DNA of 64,000 bases from the NCBI GenBank assembly GCA_963800415.1, contig CAWDBS010000019.1:28948-92947 (forward strand), given 5' to 3'. The notes below the pieces were generated by a model. It had not been told where the DNA came from. It saw only the letters and a list, made by a program, of their open reading frames with translations, and made no database searches. Positions 25,762-33,963 of this stretch are shown here, one piece after another. The position numbers were made by a program, and so were the translations under genes. The DNA is from Palsa-504 sp963800415 (GTDB taxonomy: Bacteria; Actinomycetota; Actinomycetes; Streptosporangiales; Streptosporangiaceae). Numbering within the stretch: the first letter of the stretch is position 1; the number at the start of each line of letters is the position of its first letter.

Positions 25762-26598
25762 ATGACCGTGAGCACGGATCTGACCGGCGATGACCAGGAC
25801 GGCGCGGCCAAGGCTGCCTCCAGTGCCTTCAAGGTGCACCTGGACGTGTTCGAAGGCCCGTTCGACCTGCTGCTCGCGCTGATCTCCAAGCACAAGCTGG
25901 ACATCACCGAAGTCGCTCTCTCCCAGGTCACCGACGAGTTCATCGCCTACATCTCAGCGCGCGCCGACGGCTGGGACCTGGACCAGGTCAGCTACTTCCT
26001 GGTCGTCGCGGCCACCCTGCTCGACCTGAAGGCCGCCCGGCTGCTGCCGTCGGGTGAGGTGGAGGACGAGGAGGACCTCGCCCTGCTCGAGGCCAGGGAC
26101 CTGCTGTTCGCCCGGCTGCTGCAGTACCGCGCGTACAAGGAGGTCGCGGCCATCTTCGCCGCCCGGATGACCGCCGCGGGCCGCCGGTTCCCGCGCCGGG
26201 TCCCGCTCGAGCCCCGGTTCGCCGACCTGCTCCCCGAAGTCCTGCTCGGCCTGGGCCCGGCCGAATTCGCCAGGCTCGCCTCGCTCGCGCTCACCCCGAA
26301 GCCGCCGCCCAAGGTCGATACCCAGCACATCCATGCCCCGGTGATCAGCATCCGGGACCAGGCCGCTTTCATCGCCGGCCTGCTGCGGGAGCTAGGCCGG
26401 GCCAGCTTCCGGCGACTGACCGCCGGCGCCGCGGGCAACTACGAGGTGGTGGCCTCGTTCCTGGCACTGCTCGAGCTGTACCGGGAGGATGAGGTCTCCT
26501 TCGAGCAGATCGCTCCGCTCGGTGAGCTTTACGTGACATGGACGGGCTCCGCCGACACTGATAGCGTCAATGAGCTGACGGAAAGCGACGAAGACTAA
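25762..26598 (+). CDS. scpA: Segregation and condensation protein A
   Basis: 278 residues; the kleisin subunit that bridges SMC heads in the bacterial condensin. The N-terminal signature FEGPFDLLLALISKHKLDIT is seen at about 31-50, then VVAATLLDLKAARLLP. The C-terminal winged helix holds FLALLELYREDEVSFEQ. The middle is longer and more basic than in Bacillus ScpA. Its stop overlaps the scpB start by one base, so the two subunits are coupled. Confidence 0.93.
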   Translation: MTVSTDLTGDDQDGAAKAASSAFKVHLDVFEGPFDLLLALISKHKLDITEVALSQVTDEFIAYISARADGWDLDQVSYFLVVAATLLDLKAARLLPSGEVEDEEDLALLEARDLLFARLLQYRAYKEVAAIFAARMTAAGRRFPRRVPLEPRFADLLPEVLLGLGPAEFARLASLALTPKPPPKVDTQHIHAPVISIRDQAAFIAGLLRELGRASFRRLTAGAAGNYEVVASFLALLELYREDEVSFEQIAPLGELYVTWTGSADTDSVNELTESDED

Positions 26599-27266
26599 TG
26601 ATCAGCGAAACCCCTGAGAACGGCGGGATTCTCGAGCCCGCCGAGACCAGCCTTGACGGTGCCGAGCCCGCCGAGACCGGTCTTGAGGGTGCCGAGGTCA
26701 GCGAGGCCGCCGACGCGGGCCCCGGGCTGCGGGCCAGCCTCGAGGCGATCCTGCTGGTGGCCGACGAGCCGGTACCGGTCGTGGTGCTGGCCCAGGTGCT
26801 CGAACGCCCGCGGAGCGAGGTAGCGGCCGAACTGCACGACCTGGCCGCCTCCTACGCCGCCGAAGGCCGCGGCTTCGACCTGCGTGAGATCGCCGGCGGC
26901 TGGCGGTTCTACACCCGCGAGGATTGCGCGCCGCTCGTGGAGCGTTTCGTCAGTGACGGGCAGGAGGTCCGGCTGACCCAGGCGGCGCTGGAGACCCTGG
27001 CCGTGGTGGCCTATCGCCAGCCGGTGAGCCGGGCCCGGGTGTCGGCGGTGCGCGGCGTCAACTGCGACGGGGTCATGCGCACGCTGGTGCTGCGCGGCCT
27101 CACCGAGGAGGCGGGCACGGACAAGGAGACCGGGGCGATCCTGTACCGCACTACCGGGTACTTCCTGGAGCGGCTGGGCCTAGCCAGCCTGGAGGATCTG
27201 CCGGATCTCGCGCCGTTCCTGCCGGAGAACATTGAGGACATCGAGGATGAGAACGCCCGATCGTAG
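26598..27266 (+). CDS. scpB: Segregation and condensation protein B
   Basis: 222 residues with two winged-helix domains that bind the ScpA linker: LRASLEAILLVADEPVPVVV starts the first, and VRLTQAALETLAVVAYRQPV the second, which ends with TEEAGTDKETGAILYRTTGY and FLERLGL. The first 45 residues are an acidic extension with AEPAETGLEG repeats, longer than usual. The following pseudouridine synthase begins inside its last codons. Confidence 0.93.
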   Translation: MISETPENGGILEPAETSLDGAEPAETGLEGAEVSEAADAGPGLRASLEAILLVADEPVPVVVLAQVLERPRSEVAAELHDLAASYAAEGRGFDLREIAGGWRFYTREDCAPLVERFVSDGQEVRLTQAALETLAVVAYRQPVSRARVSAVRGVNCDGVMRTLVLRGLTEEAGTDKETGAILYRTTGYFLERLGLASLEDLPDLAPFLPENIEDIEDENARS

Positions 27267-28056
27267 ATTCCAGGCCGACGACGAGGACGACGACTTCGAG
27301 GACGGCGAAAGAGACTCCCTGACCGACGTCCCAGGCGGGGTCCGGCTGCAGAAGGTCCTGGCCGAGGCCGGAGTCGGCAGCCGCAGATATTGCGAGGAAC
27401 TGATCGGCGCGGGCCGGGTCGAGGTGGACGGCGAGACGGTCCGCCGTTTCGGTGCCCGGGTCGACCCAGACCACCAGGTGATCAGGGTGGACGGCAAGCG
27501 CATCCCGGCCAAGCCCGGCCTGGTCTACCTGGCGTTCAACAAGCCGCCCAAGGTGCTGACCGCGATGTCCGATCCGCGCGGTCGCAGGACCGTGGCGGAT
27601 TTCCTCGGTGACCGGTCTGAGCGGCTGTTCCACATCGGCCGGCTGGATTATGACACCGAGGGCCTGATGCTGCTCACCAACGACGGGGAACTCGCGCACC
27701 GGCTGGCCCACCCCAGCTTCGAGGTGGCCAAGACCTACCTGGCCGAGGTGACCGGCCCGGTGCCGAAGGACCTGGGCCGCCGCCTGGCCACCGGGGTGGA
27801 ACTCGACGACGGCGTAGCAAGCGCCGACCGGTTCCGGGTCGTCGACCGGTCAGGGAACCGCGTGCTGGTCGAGATCACCCTGCACGAGGGGCGCAAGCAC
27901 ATCGTCCGGCGGCTGCTTGCCGCGACCGGGCACCCGGTCAGCCGGCTGGTCCGCACCGACGTGGGACCGATCAGGCTCGGCAACCTCAAGCCGGGCGGCA
28001 CCCGCGAGCTGACCACCCCCGAAATCGGCGAGCTGTACGCCGCGGTAGGCCTGTAG
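27247..28056 (+). CDS. rluB: 23S rRNA pseudouridine synthase (RluB/RsuA family)
   Basis: 269 residues. An S4 RNA-binding domain (RLQKVLAEAGVGSRRYCEEL) precedes the RsuA-type catalytic domain, with the catalytic aspartate in FHIGRLDYDTEGLMLLTNDG. HEGRKHIVRRLLAATGHPVS and LVRTDVGPIRLG close the fold. It modifies 23S rRNA in the RluB manner. The ATG at 27247 overlaps the end of scpB; a TTG at 27232 is possible. The acidic N-terminal tail of about 25 residues (DDEDDDFEDGE) is unusual for the family. Confidence 0.9.
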   Translation: MRTPDRRFQADDEDDDFEDGERDSLTDVPGGVRLQKVLAEAGVGSRRYCEELIGAGRVEVDGETVRRFGARVDPDHQVIRVDGKRIPAKPGLVYLAFNKPPKVLTAMSDPRGRRTVADFLGDRSERLFHIGRLDYDTEGLMLLTNDGELAHRLAHPSFEVAKTYLAEVTGPVPKDLGRRLATGVELDDGVASADRFRVVDRSGNRVLVEITLHEGRKHIVRRLLAATGHPVSRLVRTDVGPIRLGNLKPGGTRELTTPEIGELYAAVGL

Positions 28057-28079
28057 CCTTTGCCGATGGGAGTCTCCAT

Positions 28080-28442
28080 ATGACAGTCAGGGCGGTTCGC
28101 GGCGCGGTGCAGGTCGATTCCGGTGACCGGGACGCGATCCTCGAAGCCACCGCCGAACTGGTCACCGAGGTGATGGCGCGTAACGACCTGACCACCGACG
28201 ACGTGATCAGCGTGCTGTTCACGGCGACGCCCGACCTGACCGCCGAATTCCCCGCGCTGGCCGCGCGCAAAATCGGCTTCCATGACGTACCGCTGATCTG
28301 CGCCGCGGAGATCGCCGTGCCCGGCGCTATGCCCCGGGTGGTGCGGCTGATGGCGCACGTCGAGACGGGCCGGCCGCGGTCCGCGATCCAGCACGTCTAC
28401 CTGCGGGGCGCCGCCGCGCTCCGGCTCGACATAGCCCAATGA
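28080..28442 (+). CDS. aroH: AroH-type chorismate mutase
   Basis: 120 residues, full length for the trimeric AroH class. Converts chorismate to prephenate. Family signature: VRAVRGAVQVDSGDRDAILE with the essential Arg7 equivalent, EVMARNDLTTDDVISVLFTA, and VPLICAAEIAVPGAMPRVVR including the active-site Cys/Glu. VYLRGAAALRLDI closes the C-terminus. The stop overlaps the tyrA start as ATGA, so the product prephenate passes to the next enzyme of the pair. Confidence 0.93.
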   Translation: MTVRAVRGAVQVDSGDRDAILEATAELVTEVMARNDLTTDDVISVLFTATPDLTAEFPALAARKIGFHDVPLICAAEIAVPGAMPRVVRLMAHVETGRPRSAIQHVYLRGAAALRLDIAQ

Positions 28443-29518
28443 GGGTCGCGGTCCTCGGGACGGGGCTGATCGGGACGTCGGTGGCGCTCGCGCTGCGCGA
28501 GCACGGCGTCGGCGTCTGGCTCGCCGACACCGATCCCGAGGCGGCCCGGCTCGCGGCCAACCTGGGCGCCGGGGAGCCGCTGCCGGACACCGGTTCTCAG
28601 GTCCAGGCGGACGTGGCCGTGATCGCCGTGCCGCCGTCCGCCGTGGCGGCCACGCTGGCCGCCGCGCAGGCCCGCGGCCCTGCCGGGTCTACCGGTCTGG
28701 CCCGCTGCTACACCGACGTGGCCAGCGTGAAACAGCTTCCGGTGGCGCAGGCCCGGGCCCTCGGCTGCGACATGACCAGCTTCGTGCCCGGGCACCCGCT
28801 GGCCGGCCGGGAGAAGCACGGTCCCGCGGCGGCCCGCGCCGACCTGTTCCTCGGCCGGACCTGGGCGCTGTGCCCGGCTCCGGAGACCTCTGAGCAGGCC
28901 GTCGCCACGATCACGGCCCTGGTCCGGACCTGCGGCGCGGTGCCGATGCGTACGGACGCGGCCGCGCACGACCGCTGGGTCGCGCTCGTCTCGCACGCCC
29001 CGCACCTGGTCGCCGCGGCCATGGCGGCCCGCCTGGAGGCTGCCCCGCCCGAGGCGCTCGACCTGGCCGGGCAGGGGCTGCGCGACGTGACCAGGATCGC
29101 GGCCGGCGACGCCGGCCTGTGGATCCAGATCCTGGGCGCGAACGCCGAACCGGTGGCCGAGGTGCTCGCCGCGGTGGCCGCCGACCTGGCTGAGGCGGCC
29201 CGGATGCTGACCGACGGCGACCCCAAGTCGGTTGCCACGCTGCTCGAGGTCGGGCAGGCCGGGGTGGCCAGGATCCCCGGCAAGCACGGCGGCGAGCCCC
29301 GCGAGTTCACCGTGGTCCAGGTCGTCATCCGCGACGAACCCGGCGAGCTGGCCCGGCTGTTCGACGCGACCGGCGCGGCCGGCGTCAACATCGAGGATGT
29401 CCGGATCGAGCACTCGCCCGGGCTGCCGGTCGGTGTCGCCGAACTGTCCGTCCGCCCCGCCGAGGCCGGCCCGCTGCTGGACGCGCTGGAGGCGGGCGGG
29501 TGGCCGGTCCGTCGTTAG
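28439..29518 (+). CDS. tyrA: Prephenate dehydrogenase
   Basis: 359 residues; oxidative decarboxylation of prephenate (or arogenate) toward tyrosine. The Rossmann start is VAVLGTGLIGTSVALALREH. VASVKQLPVAQA and FVPGHPLAGREKHGP carry the substrate-binding His/Lys region. The C-terminal 75 residues form an ACT-like regulatory domain (FTVVQVVIRDEPGELARLFD, AAGVNIEDVRIEHSPG), implying feedback control by an aromatic amino acid. It is coupled to aroH by ATGA. Confidence 0.92.
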   Translation: MRVAVLGTGLIGTSVALALREHGVGVWLADTDPEAARLAANLGAGEPLPDTGSQVQADVAVIAVPPSAVAATLAAAQARGPAGSTGLARCYTDVASVKQLPVAQARALGCDMTSFVPGHPLAGREKHGPAAARADLFLGRTWALCPAPETSEQAVATITALVRTCGAVPMRTDAAAHDRWVALVSHAPHLVAAAMAARLEAAPPEALDLAGQGLRDVTRIAAGDAGLWIQILGANAEPVAEVLAAVAADLAEAARMLTDGDPKSVATLLEVGQAGVARIPGKHGGEPREFTVVQVVIRDEPGELARLFDATGAAGVNIEDVRIEHSPGLPVGVAELSVRPAEAGPLLDALEAGGWPVRR

Positions 29519-29643
29519 CATCCCGGCCGCCCGCCATTTCATCCCGAACGAGTGTCGCTGCCTGCCCCGCCCGACATGGCGGCGATGATCTACCCCGGCG
29601 GATGGTCCTAGCATCCCGTCCGACCTGGTGTTACCATACGCCG

Positions 29644-30498
29644 GTGGCAAGACGGGGTATCGCCCGCGAACCGGCCGCTGGCGCCGCTGGGGCGGTCGCG
29701 CAGCAGTTGGCTGACGAGTTCGCACAACGGGGCGGCCCGGGCCGCCAGCGGCTCGCCAGGAGGCTGCGCGAGCTAGGTGCCGTGGACCGTGCGATCTACT
29801 CGGCCGTGGCCTCTACCCCCACCCCCTCCCTCGACAAGCCGCTGCGCCGGCTCTCCAACGCGGCCAATGACTCCCGCCTCTGGCTGGCCATCGCGGCCGG
29901 GCTTGCCGTGGCCGGGGGCGGGGACGGCCGCCGTGCCGCAGCGCGGGGAACACTGGCCATCGGCGTCACCTCCGCGCTGGTGAACCTCGCTATCAAGTCC
30001 GCCTGGTCCCGGCAGAGGCCGGACCGGGCCGGCGCCGGAGTCCCGCACCAGCGGAACGTGCGGATGCCGACCTCCACGTCATTCCCGTCCGGTCATGCGG
30101 CGTCGGGGTTCGCCTTCGCCGCGGCCATCGGCCGGGACCAGCCCGGGCTCGGCCTCGCGCTGGGCTTCCTGGCAGCGGCCGTGGGGTATTCCCGGGTGCA
30201 CACCGGAGTGCATTACCCAGGCGACGTCGTGGTCGGCTCCCTGATCGGCTCGGGCACTGGGCAGGCCGTGGCCGGCCTGATGGACCGGTTGCCGTCGGCC
30301 CGAAGCCGCTCCCGATCCGGTTGCGGTGAGCAGCGTGAGCTGCCGGATGCTGCAGTGCGGAAGTGCGGAAGGTGCGGAAGGTGCGGAAGGTGCGGAAGGT
30401 GCGGAAGGTGCGGAAGGTGCACCAGGGAGCAGCTCAACCCGTCGATCGAAGACGCGGTTAGAATCCCGAGCGCCGTCATGAGGTGCATCCACCGGTAG
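29644..30498 (+). CDS. PAP2-family phosphatase with Cys-Gly-Arg repeat tail
   Basis: 284 residues. The three phosphatase motifs are KSAWSRQRPDR, PSGHAASG, and SRVHTGVHYPGDVVVG, as in undecaprenyl-pyrophosphate phosphatases and phosphatidate phosphatases. Membrane segments flank them (LWLAIAAGLAVAGG, GTLAIGVTSALVNLAI, LGLALGFLAAAVG). The GTG at 29644 fits the N-terminus; an upstream open stretch lacks similarity. After residue 235 the protein ends in six Cys-Gly-Arg units coded by a 9-bp tandem repeat and a short tail, which is not part of the family. Confidence 0.83.
   Translation: MARRGIAREPAAGAAGAVAQQLADEFAQRGGPGRQRLARRLRELGAVDRAIYSAVASTPTPSLDKPLRRLSNAANDSRLWLAIAAGLAVAGGGDGRRAAARGTLAIGVTSALVNLAIKSAWSRQRPDRAGAGVPHQRNVRMPTSTSFPSGHAASGFAFAAAIGRDQPGLGLALGFLAAAVGYSRVHTGVHYPGDVVVGSLIGSGTGQAVAGLMDRLPSARSRSRSGCGEQRELPDAAVRKCGRCGRCGRCGRCGRCGRCTREQLNPSIEDAVRIPSAVMRCIHR
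30364..30417 (+). repeat. Six 9-bp repeats (TGCGGAAGG)
   Basis: Six perfect tandem copies, flanked by a degenerate extra copy on the 5' side. They encode a Cys-Gly-Arg run at the end of the PAP2 protein. Copy-number change keeps the frame. Confidence 0.96.
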
Positions 30499-30508
30499 CA
30501 TCGCTCGG

Positions 30509-31207
30509 GTGAAGACTTCAGCCAGCCTGGCAAGCGACCAGGAGAGCGACACGGATCGCGGCTCCGAACTCGTCGTCGCGGTCGACGGGCCCTCCGGGGC
30601 GGGCAAGTCGAGCGCTTCCCGCGGCGCGGCCCGCGCGCTCGGCCTGCGCTACCTGGACACCGGGGCCATGTACCGGGCGCTGACCTGGTGGCTCCTCGAC
30701 CTCGGCGCCGACACCACCGACCCCGAGGTGGTGGCCAGGCTGGCCGCCGAGCCGGTCATCGAGGTCAGCACCGACCCACTGGCGCCGTGGACCCGGGTCG
30801 ACGGCACCGACGTGTCCGAGGCGATCAGGACCCGCGAGGTCACCGCCGCGGTCAGCGCTGTCGCGGCCGTCCCGCAGGTCCGCGCGCACCTGATCGCGAT
30901 GCAGCGGGAGATCATCGCCAGCGCCCCGGGGATCGTGGCCGAGGGCCGCGACATCGGCACCGTGGTCGCGCCCGGCGCCCAGGTCAAGGTGTTCCTGACC
31001 GCAGACGGCGCGGCCCGGGCCAGCCGCCGGGCCGCCGAGGCCAGCTGGTCCACCCGGGCCGATCAGGACCGGCGCGACCGGCTGGACGCGGCGCAAAGCG
31101 GGAAGGCCGCGGACGCGGTCGAGATTGATTCCACCGGGCTCAGCCTGGACGAGGTGGTCGGCATCATCGTCGGGCTTGTCCCGCAATCCGTGAAGAAGAG
31201 CAGGTAA
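30509..31207 (+). CDS. cmk: Cytidylate kinase
   Basis: 232 residues; phosphorylates CMP and dCMP. The P-loop is VVAVDGPSGAGKSSASRGAA, then LRYLDTGAMYRALTWW for CMP binding, IVAEGRDIGTVVAPGAQVKV, and a lid region with STRADQDRRDRLDAAQ and AVEIDSTGLSLDEVV at the end. GTG 30509 follows the preceding stop by ten bases. The gene lies two bases upstream of der, the usual cmk-der pairing in actinobacteria. Confidence 0.93.
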   Translation: MKTSASLASDQESDTDRGSELVVAVDGPSGAGKSSASRGAARALGLRYLDTGAMYRALTWWLLDLGADTTDPEVVARLAAEPVIEVSTDPLAPWTRVDGTDVSEAIRTREVTAAVSAVAAVPQVRAHLIAMQREIIASAPGIVAEGRDIGTVVAPGAQVKVFLTADGAARASRRAAEASWSTRADQDRRDRLDAAQSGKAADAVEIDSTGLSLDEVVGIIVGLVPQSVKKSR

Positions 31208-31209
31208 CG

Positions 31210-32586
31210 ATGCCGAACGAGGCTGGCCCCGTCCCCGTTGTCGCCGTCGTCGGCCGGCCCAACGTGGGCAAGTCGACGCTGGTGAACCGGATCCTGGGCA
31301 GCCGGCAGGCGGTCGTGGAGGACACCCCCGGAGTGACCAGGGACCGGGTCGCCTACGACGCCATCTGGAACGGCCGGGCGTTCACCCTGGTGGACACCGG
31401 CGGCTGGGAACCCTCGGTGGAGGGCACAGAAAGCCTGTCCGCCCGGGTCGCCGCCCAGGCCAGGGTGGCGGTGGATGCCGCCGACGCGGTCCTGTTCGTG
31501 GTGGACGCCACCGTGGGCGTGACCGATGCGGACGCGACGGTGGCCAGCGTGCTGCGCCGCTCCGGCAAGCCGGTCGTGGTCGCGGCCAACAAGGTCGACG
31601 ACACCCGGGCCGAATCCGAGGTCGCGGCGCTATGGTCGCTCGGCCTCGGCGAGCCCGCTCCGGTCAGCGCGCTGCACGGGCGCGGCAGCGGCGACCTGCT
31701 CGACCTGGTACTCCACGCGCTGCCGGACGCGCCCAGGGACAACGCCGACGCCGAGGGCGGCCCGCGCCGGGTGGCCCTGCTCGGCCGTCCCAACGTCGGC
31801 AAGTCCAGCCTGCTGAACAAGCTGGTCGGCCACCAGCGCTCCCTGGTCGACCCGGTAGCGGGCACCACCAGGGACCCGGTGGACGAGCTCGTCGAGCTCG
31901 GGGGCATCACCTGGCGGTTCGTGGACACCGCCGGCATCAGGCGGCGGTTCCGGGAGAACCAGGGCGCGGACTACTACGCGGCGCTGCGCACCGCGGGCGC
32001 GCTCGACCTGGCCGAGGTCGCCGTGGTCCTGGTCGACGCGAGCGAGCCGCTCACCGAACAGGACCTGCGCATCATCTCCATGGTCATCGAGGCAGGCCGG
32101 GCCCTGGTCATCGCCTACAACAAATGGGACCTCCTCGACGAGGAGCGGCAGCGGTACCTGGAGCGCGAGATCGACCGGCAGCTGCACACCGCCCGCTGGG
32201 CCCCCCGGGTGAACATCTCCGCCGCCACCGGGCGGCACATGGACCGGCTGGTGCCCGCGCTGGAGAAGGCACTGGAAGGGTGGGAGACCCGGGTGCCGAC
32301 CGGGCGGCTCAACGCGTGGCTGACCGGCCTGGTCGCGGCGACCCCGCCGCCGGTGCGCGGCGGCCGCCAGCCGAAAATCCTGTTCGCCACCCAGGCCGGC
32401 GTCCGCCCGCCGCATGTCGTCCTGTTCTCCTCCGGGTTCCTCGAGGCGGCCTACCGCCGGTTCATCGAGCGGCGGCTGCGCGAGGAGTTCGGCTTCGAGG
32501 GCAGCCCAGTGCAGGTCTCCGTCCGGGTCCGCGCCAAGCGCGAGGGCTCGGGACGCCGTCCGGCCCGGGCTGGAAACCGGCGCTGA
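31210..32586 (+). CDS. der: GTPase Der (EngA), ribosome assembly
   Basis: 458 residues with two GTP-binding domains in tandem: GRPNVGKSTLVNRILGSR with DTGGW and NKVD, then LLGRPNVGKSSLLNKLVG with DTAGIRRR and NKWD, and a C-terminal KH-like domain (PRVNISAATGRHMDRLVPAL, VLFSSGFLEAAYRRFIERRL). Der acts in 50S subunit maturation. The length and domain order are normal. Its stop lies two bases before the bioA start. Confidence 0.95.
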   Translation: MPNEAGPVPVVAVVGRPNVGKSTLVNRILGSRQAVVEDTPGVTRDRVAYDAIWNGRAFTLVDTGGWEPSVEGTESLSARVAAQARVAVDAADAVLFVVDATVGVTDADATVASVLRRSGKPVVVAANKVDDTRAESEVAALWSLGLGEPAPVSALHGRGSGDLLDLVLHALPDAPRDNADAEGGPRRVALLGRPNVGKSSLLNKLVGHQRSLVDPVAGTTRDPVDELVELGGITWRFVDTAGIRRRFRENQGADYYAALRTAGALDLAEVAVVLVDASEPLTEQDLRIISMVIEAGRALVIAYNKWDLLDEERQRYLEREIDRQLHTARWAPRVNISAATGRHMDRLVPALEKALEGWETRVPTGRLNAWLTGLVAATPPPVRGGRQPKILFATQAGVRPPHVVLFSSGFLEAAYRRFIERRLREEFGFEGSPVQVSVRVRAKREGSGRRPARAGNRR

Positions 32587-32588
32587 GG

Positions 32589-33944
32589 GTGCCAGCCCGG
32601 CCCGTTCGGCCCCATGATCGTGACCTTGATCTTCTCGACGCCGACCGCAGGCACGTGTGGCATCCGTACGGCCCGATGCCGGGACGGCTGGCGCCGCTGG
32701 TGGTGGAATCGGCGGCCGGGGTCCGGCTCCGGCTGGCTGACACGGGCCTGGCGGACGGGGGCCTGGCCGGGGCGGGCACCGAGCTGGTCGACGGCATGTC
32801 GTCGTGGTGGGCGGCCATCCACGGGTACCGGCACCCGGCGCTAGACGAGGCCGCGGCCCGCCAGCTGGGGCGGATGAGCCACGTGATGTTCGGCGGGCTG
32901 ACCCACGAGCCGGCCGTGCGGCTCTGCGAGCGGCTGGCCGCGATAGCCCCGGCCGGGCTTGAACACGTGTTCCTGTGTGACTCGGGCTCGGTCTCGGTCG
33001 AGGTCGCGGTCAAGATGTGCCTGCAGTACTGGCGCTCGGCCAGGCCGGCCAAACGGCGGCTGCTGACCTGGCGCGGCGGCTACCACGGCGACACGTTCAT
33101 GGCCATGTCGGTGTGCGACCCCGAAGGCGGTATGCACGCTCTGTGGGACGGGGTGGTGGCCCGCCAGCTGTTCGCCCCGGCGCCGCCGGCCGGCTTCGCC
33201 GCCGGGGTGGACCCCGGGTACGCCGCCACGCTGGCCGGGCTGATCGGGGAGCATGCGGACGAGCTGGCCGCGGTGATCGTGGAGCCCGTCGTCCAGGGTG
33301 CGGGCGGGATGTGCTTTCACGATCCCGGCTACCTGCGGGTGCTGCGCGAGGCCTGCACGGCGCATGACGTGCTGCTTGTTTTCGACGAGATCGCCACCGG
33401 GTTCGGCCGCACCGGCTCGCTGTTCGCCGCCGGGCACGCCGGGGTCAGTCCCGACGTGATGTGCGTGGGCAAGGCCCTGACCGGCGGGTACATGTCGCTG
33501 GCGGCCGCGCTGTGCACCCCTGCGGTGGCGTCGGGGATCTCCTCGGGCTCGGTGCCCGTGCTGGCGCACGGGCCGACGTTTATGGGCAACCCGCTGGCCT
33601 GCGCGCTTGCCCTGGCCTCGCTGTCCGTACTGTCTGACCCGAGGTGGTACCCGGGCGGCTGGCAGGCCTCTGTCGGCCGGCTCGAAGCCGGGCTCGAGGC
33701 CGGGCTGGCGGCGGCCCGGGGACGGCCGGGGGTGGCCGACGTCCGGGTGCTCGGCGCGATCGGCGTGGTCCAGCTGATCCGCGAGGTCGACGTGGCCGCG
33801 GCCACCGCCGCCGCCGTCCGCACCGGGGTCTGGCTGCGGCCGTTCCGCGACCTGATCTACACCATGCCGCCCTACCTGACCGGTGACGAGGATCTCGCCT
33901 TGATCTGCCGTGGCGTGCTCGCCGCGGTCGAGGCGGTCAGCTAG
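32589..33944 (+). CDS. bioA: Adenosylmethionine-8-amino-7-oxononanoate aminotransferase
   Basis: 451 residues; the PLP enzyme that makes 7,8-diaminopelargonate in biotin synthesis. Signature regions: HVWHPYGPM near the start (substrate pocket), DGMSSWWAAIHGYRHPALDE, MSHVMFGGLTHEPAVRLCER, LLTWRGGYHGDTFMAMSV, LVFDEIATGFGRTGSLFAAG, and CVGKALTGGYMSLAA with the PLP lysine. GTG 32589 comes right after the der stop; without a clear Shine-Dalgarno it is probably coupled to der. No other bio gene is present in the window. Its TAG stop is part of a terminator hairpin. Confidence 0.92.
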   Translation: MPARPVRPHDRDLDLLDADRRHVWHPYGPMPGRLAPLVVESAAGVRLRLADTGLADGGLAGAGTELVDGMSSWWAAIHGYRHPALDEAAARQLGRMSHVMFGGLTHEPAVRLCERLAAIAPAGLEHVFLCDSGSVSVEVAVKMCLQYWRSARPAKRRLLTWRGGYHGDTFMAMSVCDPEGGMHALWDGVVARQLFAPAPPAGFAAGVDPGYAATLAGLIGEHADELAAVIVEPVVQGAGGMCFHDPGYLRVLREACTAHDVLLVFDEIATGFGRTGSLFAAGHAGVSPDVMCVGKALTGGYMSLAAALCTPAVASGISSGSVPVLAHGPTFMGNPLACALALASLSVLSDPRWYPGGWQASVGRLEAGLEAGLAAARGRPGVADVRVLGAIGVVQLIREVDVAAATAAAVRTGVWLRPFRDLIYTMPPYLTGDEDLALICRGVLAAVEAVS

Positions 33945-33963
33945 GGCACCTTCGGTGCCCTAG
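33941..33963. terminator. Bidirectional hairpin carrying both stop codons
   Basis: CTAGGGCACC (33941-33950), a TTC loop, then GGTGCCCTAG (33954-33963): a perfect 10-bp stem. The left arm contains the bioA stop TAG (33942-33944) and the right arm the stop of the convergent methyltransferase-like gene (33962-33960 on the minus strand). There is no T-tract, as is common for actinobacterial terminators. Confidence 0.8.

Noticed and set aside
31632..32588. N-terminal extension of bioA through the der gene
   Set aside because: It is an overlapping frame of der; homology begins only after 32589.
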